In this document: positions 5,501-6,473 of the stretch, in pieces
Layout of the letters: each line of letters opens with the position of its first letter
How positions within the stretch are numbered: position 1 is the first letter of the stretch
Assembly (NCBI GenBank): GCA_024408015.1
Contig: JAKSVJ010000073.1
Coordinates: 1 to 6,473, forward strand
Source of the DNA: Clostridia bacterium
GTDB taxonomy: Bacteria > Bacillota > Clostridia > Oscillospirales > CAG-272
Direction: 5' to 3'
DNA: 6,473 bases
Position numbers and translations under genes: made by a program
Notes under the pieces: model-generated
Told to the model about the DNA's origin: nothing
The model's input: the letters and a program-made list of their open reading frames with translations, nothing else
Databases searched by the model: none

Positions 5501-6175
5501 TTATTTAAAGATTCGTCTAAATAGTCTAATTAGTAGAATGAACACATAACTAGTTATGAGTAAGAAAACTAGCAAAATGAGAATCCACCAAGCGCATCCC
5601 ATGAAAGGTAGTTCTTTTCCGAACCCAAACGCGCCAAGAGGGCTTCCCCAGTTAAGGAAAAAGTATGGATAGTTAATTCCTGGTGCAAATTCCCAATTAA
5701 GCGCAAATCCTATTCCAGCATATATAGCATATAGTATTGGCGGAATTGGGGAGAAAAGAATATGAATAGGTTTTAGCATGTTGTTATCACCTACAACAAA
5801 CAAGTCAATGATTGCTGCGAGTGGGCTTATGAGGTGTGTCAATACATTTGGCAATGTCCAAGCAGCTGCAGCCATTGCTGGTGCGAGCACAATCCAAAAT
5901 ACTGCAAATGTTAAAGTTATCGAAATTGTACTGACAAACTTAAATACTATCCAAGTTTTATTGCACTTGTTCTTTAGTAGAAAATATAGTCCTAGTGCAG
6001 CAACTATGGCTATAAGGATATTAGATTGTATGGTGAAATACATAAACACAAATGTGCCACCCATAAAACTGTTTCTACCAGCTATAGCGCTTAAAATTGT
6101 TCCAAATATTGCTGCCAAAAGCACAATTGCTTTTAATACAATAGAGGATATTTTCTTGCTTTTTGAAATTTCCAT
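5501..6175 (-). CDS. Pr6Pr-family six-helix membrane protein
   Basis: This 224-residue polytopic membrane protein has about six hydrophobic segments, near residues 12-32, 43-67, 76-98, 109-127, 135-158 and 194-217, and a basic C-terminal tail (RLFRRIFK). Conserved-looking signatures are FTIQSN (47-52), NVLTHLISP (110-118) with Asp124 in the fourth segment, and NYPYFFLNW (168-176). Together these match what I know as the Pr6Pr family, common in Bacillota and actinobacteria and of unknown function, distantly like FAR-17a/AIG1-type proteins. The start ATG at 6175 has AAAGG upstream. It appears to be the first gene of the operon, with a promoter-like pair at 6201-6229. Membership is fairly secure; the biochemical role is not known. 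Confidence 0.78.
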   Translation of the reverse strand: MEISKSKKISSIVLKAIVLLAAIFGTILSAIAGRNSFMGGTFVFMYFTIQSNILIAIVAALGLYFLLKNKCNKTWIVFKFVSTISITLTFAVFWIVLAPAMAAAAWTLPNVLTHLISPLAAIIDLFVVGDNNMLKPIHILFSPIPPILYAIYAGIGFALNWEFAPGINYPYFFLNWGSPLGAFGFGKELPFMGCAWWILILLVFLLITSYVFILLIRLFRRIFK

Positions 6176-6200
6176 TTCTTTTTCATCCTTTATTAGAGTT

Positions 6201-6229
6201 TTTGTAGAATCTGATTTAGAGAGTTACAA
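6201..6229 (-). promoter_or_regulatory. Putative sigma-A type promoter of the operon
   Basis: Reading the minus strand, TTGTAA (6229-6224) and TACAAA (6206-6201) are separated by 17 bases; each matches four of six consensus positions. The start site would be near 6194, giving a short leader with AAAGG before the Pr6Pr ATG at 6175. It lies just where a promoter would be expected, after the end of the U32-like gene. Confidence 0.35.
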
Positions 6230-6246
6230 ATCCCAAACCAAGGTGA

Positions 6247-6473
6247 CTAAAATATGTCCAATGAACTATCAAGATATATTTCTTCTCTTATGTTTATATG
6301 ATATTCCGGTTTAACCATATAGTAGAGAAGAAACTCAAGAATCATTGCGCTTCCCAAACCTCTACCTTCAATTTTGAAGTTTGAAAATCCCATCGGCATA
6401 TATATTTCTTGTATTTCTTTTATGCCAATAAAACCTGGGCTTTTCATGGCATTTGAAAACTTCTATGTGTCAT
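6247..6473 (-). pseudogene. C-terminal end of a U32-peptidase-like gene with an in-frame TAG
   Basis: The segment from residue M at 6447 onward reads MKSPGFIGIK...YMPMGFSNFKIEGRGLG and ends in SLDIF before a TAG at 6247-6249. The F-K-I-E-G-R stretch is typical of U32-peptidase-type proteins, and the C-terminus matches what I recall of a Clostridia member. Upstream in the same frame, the codons before that Met read D-T-stop-K-F-S-N-A, with TAG at 6463-6465. KFSNA continues the protein-like sequence across the Met, so the reading frame appears real on both sides of the stop. The gene is also cut by the window edge. TAG ends the NUDIX gene and this gene too, so recoding is unlikely. The likely explanations are a nonsense mutation (pseudogene) or a sequence error. 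Function is inferred from a short tail only. Confidence 0.5.

Noticed and set aside
5778..6314. 178-codon plus-strand ORF
   Set aside because: It lies antisense to the Pr6Pr gene and runs past its start; its low-complexity translation mirrors the membrane helices of the real gene and it shows no family pattern.
6463..6465. Amber codon read as sense (pyrrolysine-type recoding)
   Set aside because: TAG ends the NUDIX gene two bases before the next start and also ends the U32-like gene, so it works as a normal stop here.

Overview
The window is about 6.5 kb of AT-rich DNA. It carries a dense, one-directional run of small genes, all on the minus strand (transcribed right to left). Strong AGGAGG-type ribosome binding sites, very short gene spacing and the protein families present suggest a low-GC Bacillota, probably a gut-type Clostridia/Lachnospiraceae-like bacterium. 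The families are a YhbS-like GNAT, a clostridial Cys-rich DUF6485-type protein, a Pr6Pr membrane protein, and a ferredoxin/nitroreductase pair. The taxonomy is inference. I see no mobile-element gene, CRISPR array, tRNA or rRNA.

Right edge (6247-6473): the C-terminal end of a U32-peptidase-like gene, interrupted by an in-frame TAG at 6463-6465. A plausible promoter (6201-6229) lies between it and the next gene.

Main block (743-6175): eleven genes in what looks like one operon. In transcription order they are a Pr6Pr membrane protein, a half-size EamA transporter, a two-cluster ferredoxin, a nitroreductase, a PfkB sugar/nucleoside kinase, a LysE-type exporter, a hot-dog acyl-CoA thioesterase, an ElaA-like acetyltransferase, a Cys-rich DUF6485-like protein, a NUDIX hydrolase and a Dabb-fold protein. 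Gaps run from a 4-nt overlap to 34 nt, and a short palindrome plus U-run (715-730) is a candidate terminator after the last gene. The genes do not form one recognisable pathway. Most resemble detoxification, metabolite-repair or export functions. The ferredoxin and nitroreductase are clearly paired: they are in the same frame with only a TAA between them, where relatives are often one fused protein.

Left end (22-742): a 166-nt intergenic stretch with the candidate terminator and a perfect 10-bp inverted repeat, then a GNAT gene. Its N-terminal half is a normal YhbS-like acetyltransferase, but its C-terminal half is an unrelated, strikingly aromatic-rich sequence, suggesting a gene fusion or rearrangement. 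This chimera and the split ferredoxin-nitroreductase are the two most notable observations. I do not see convincing evidence of an entirely new multi-gene system.
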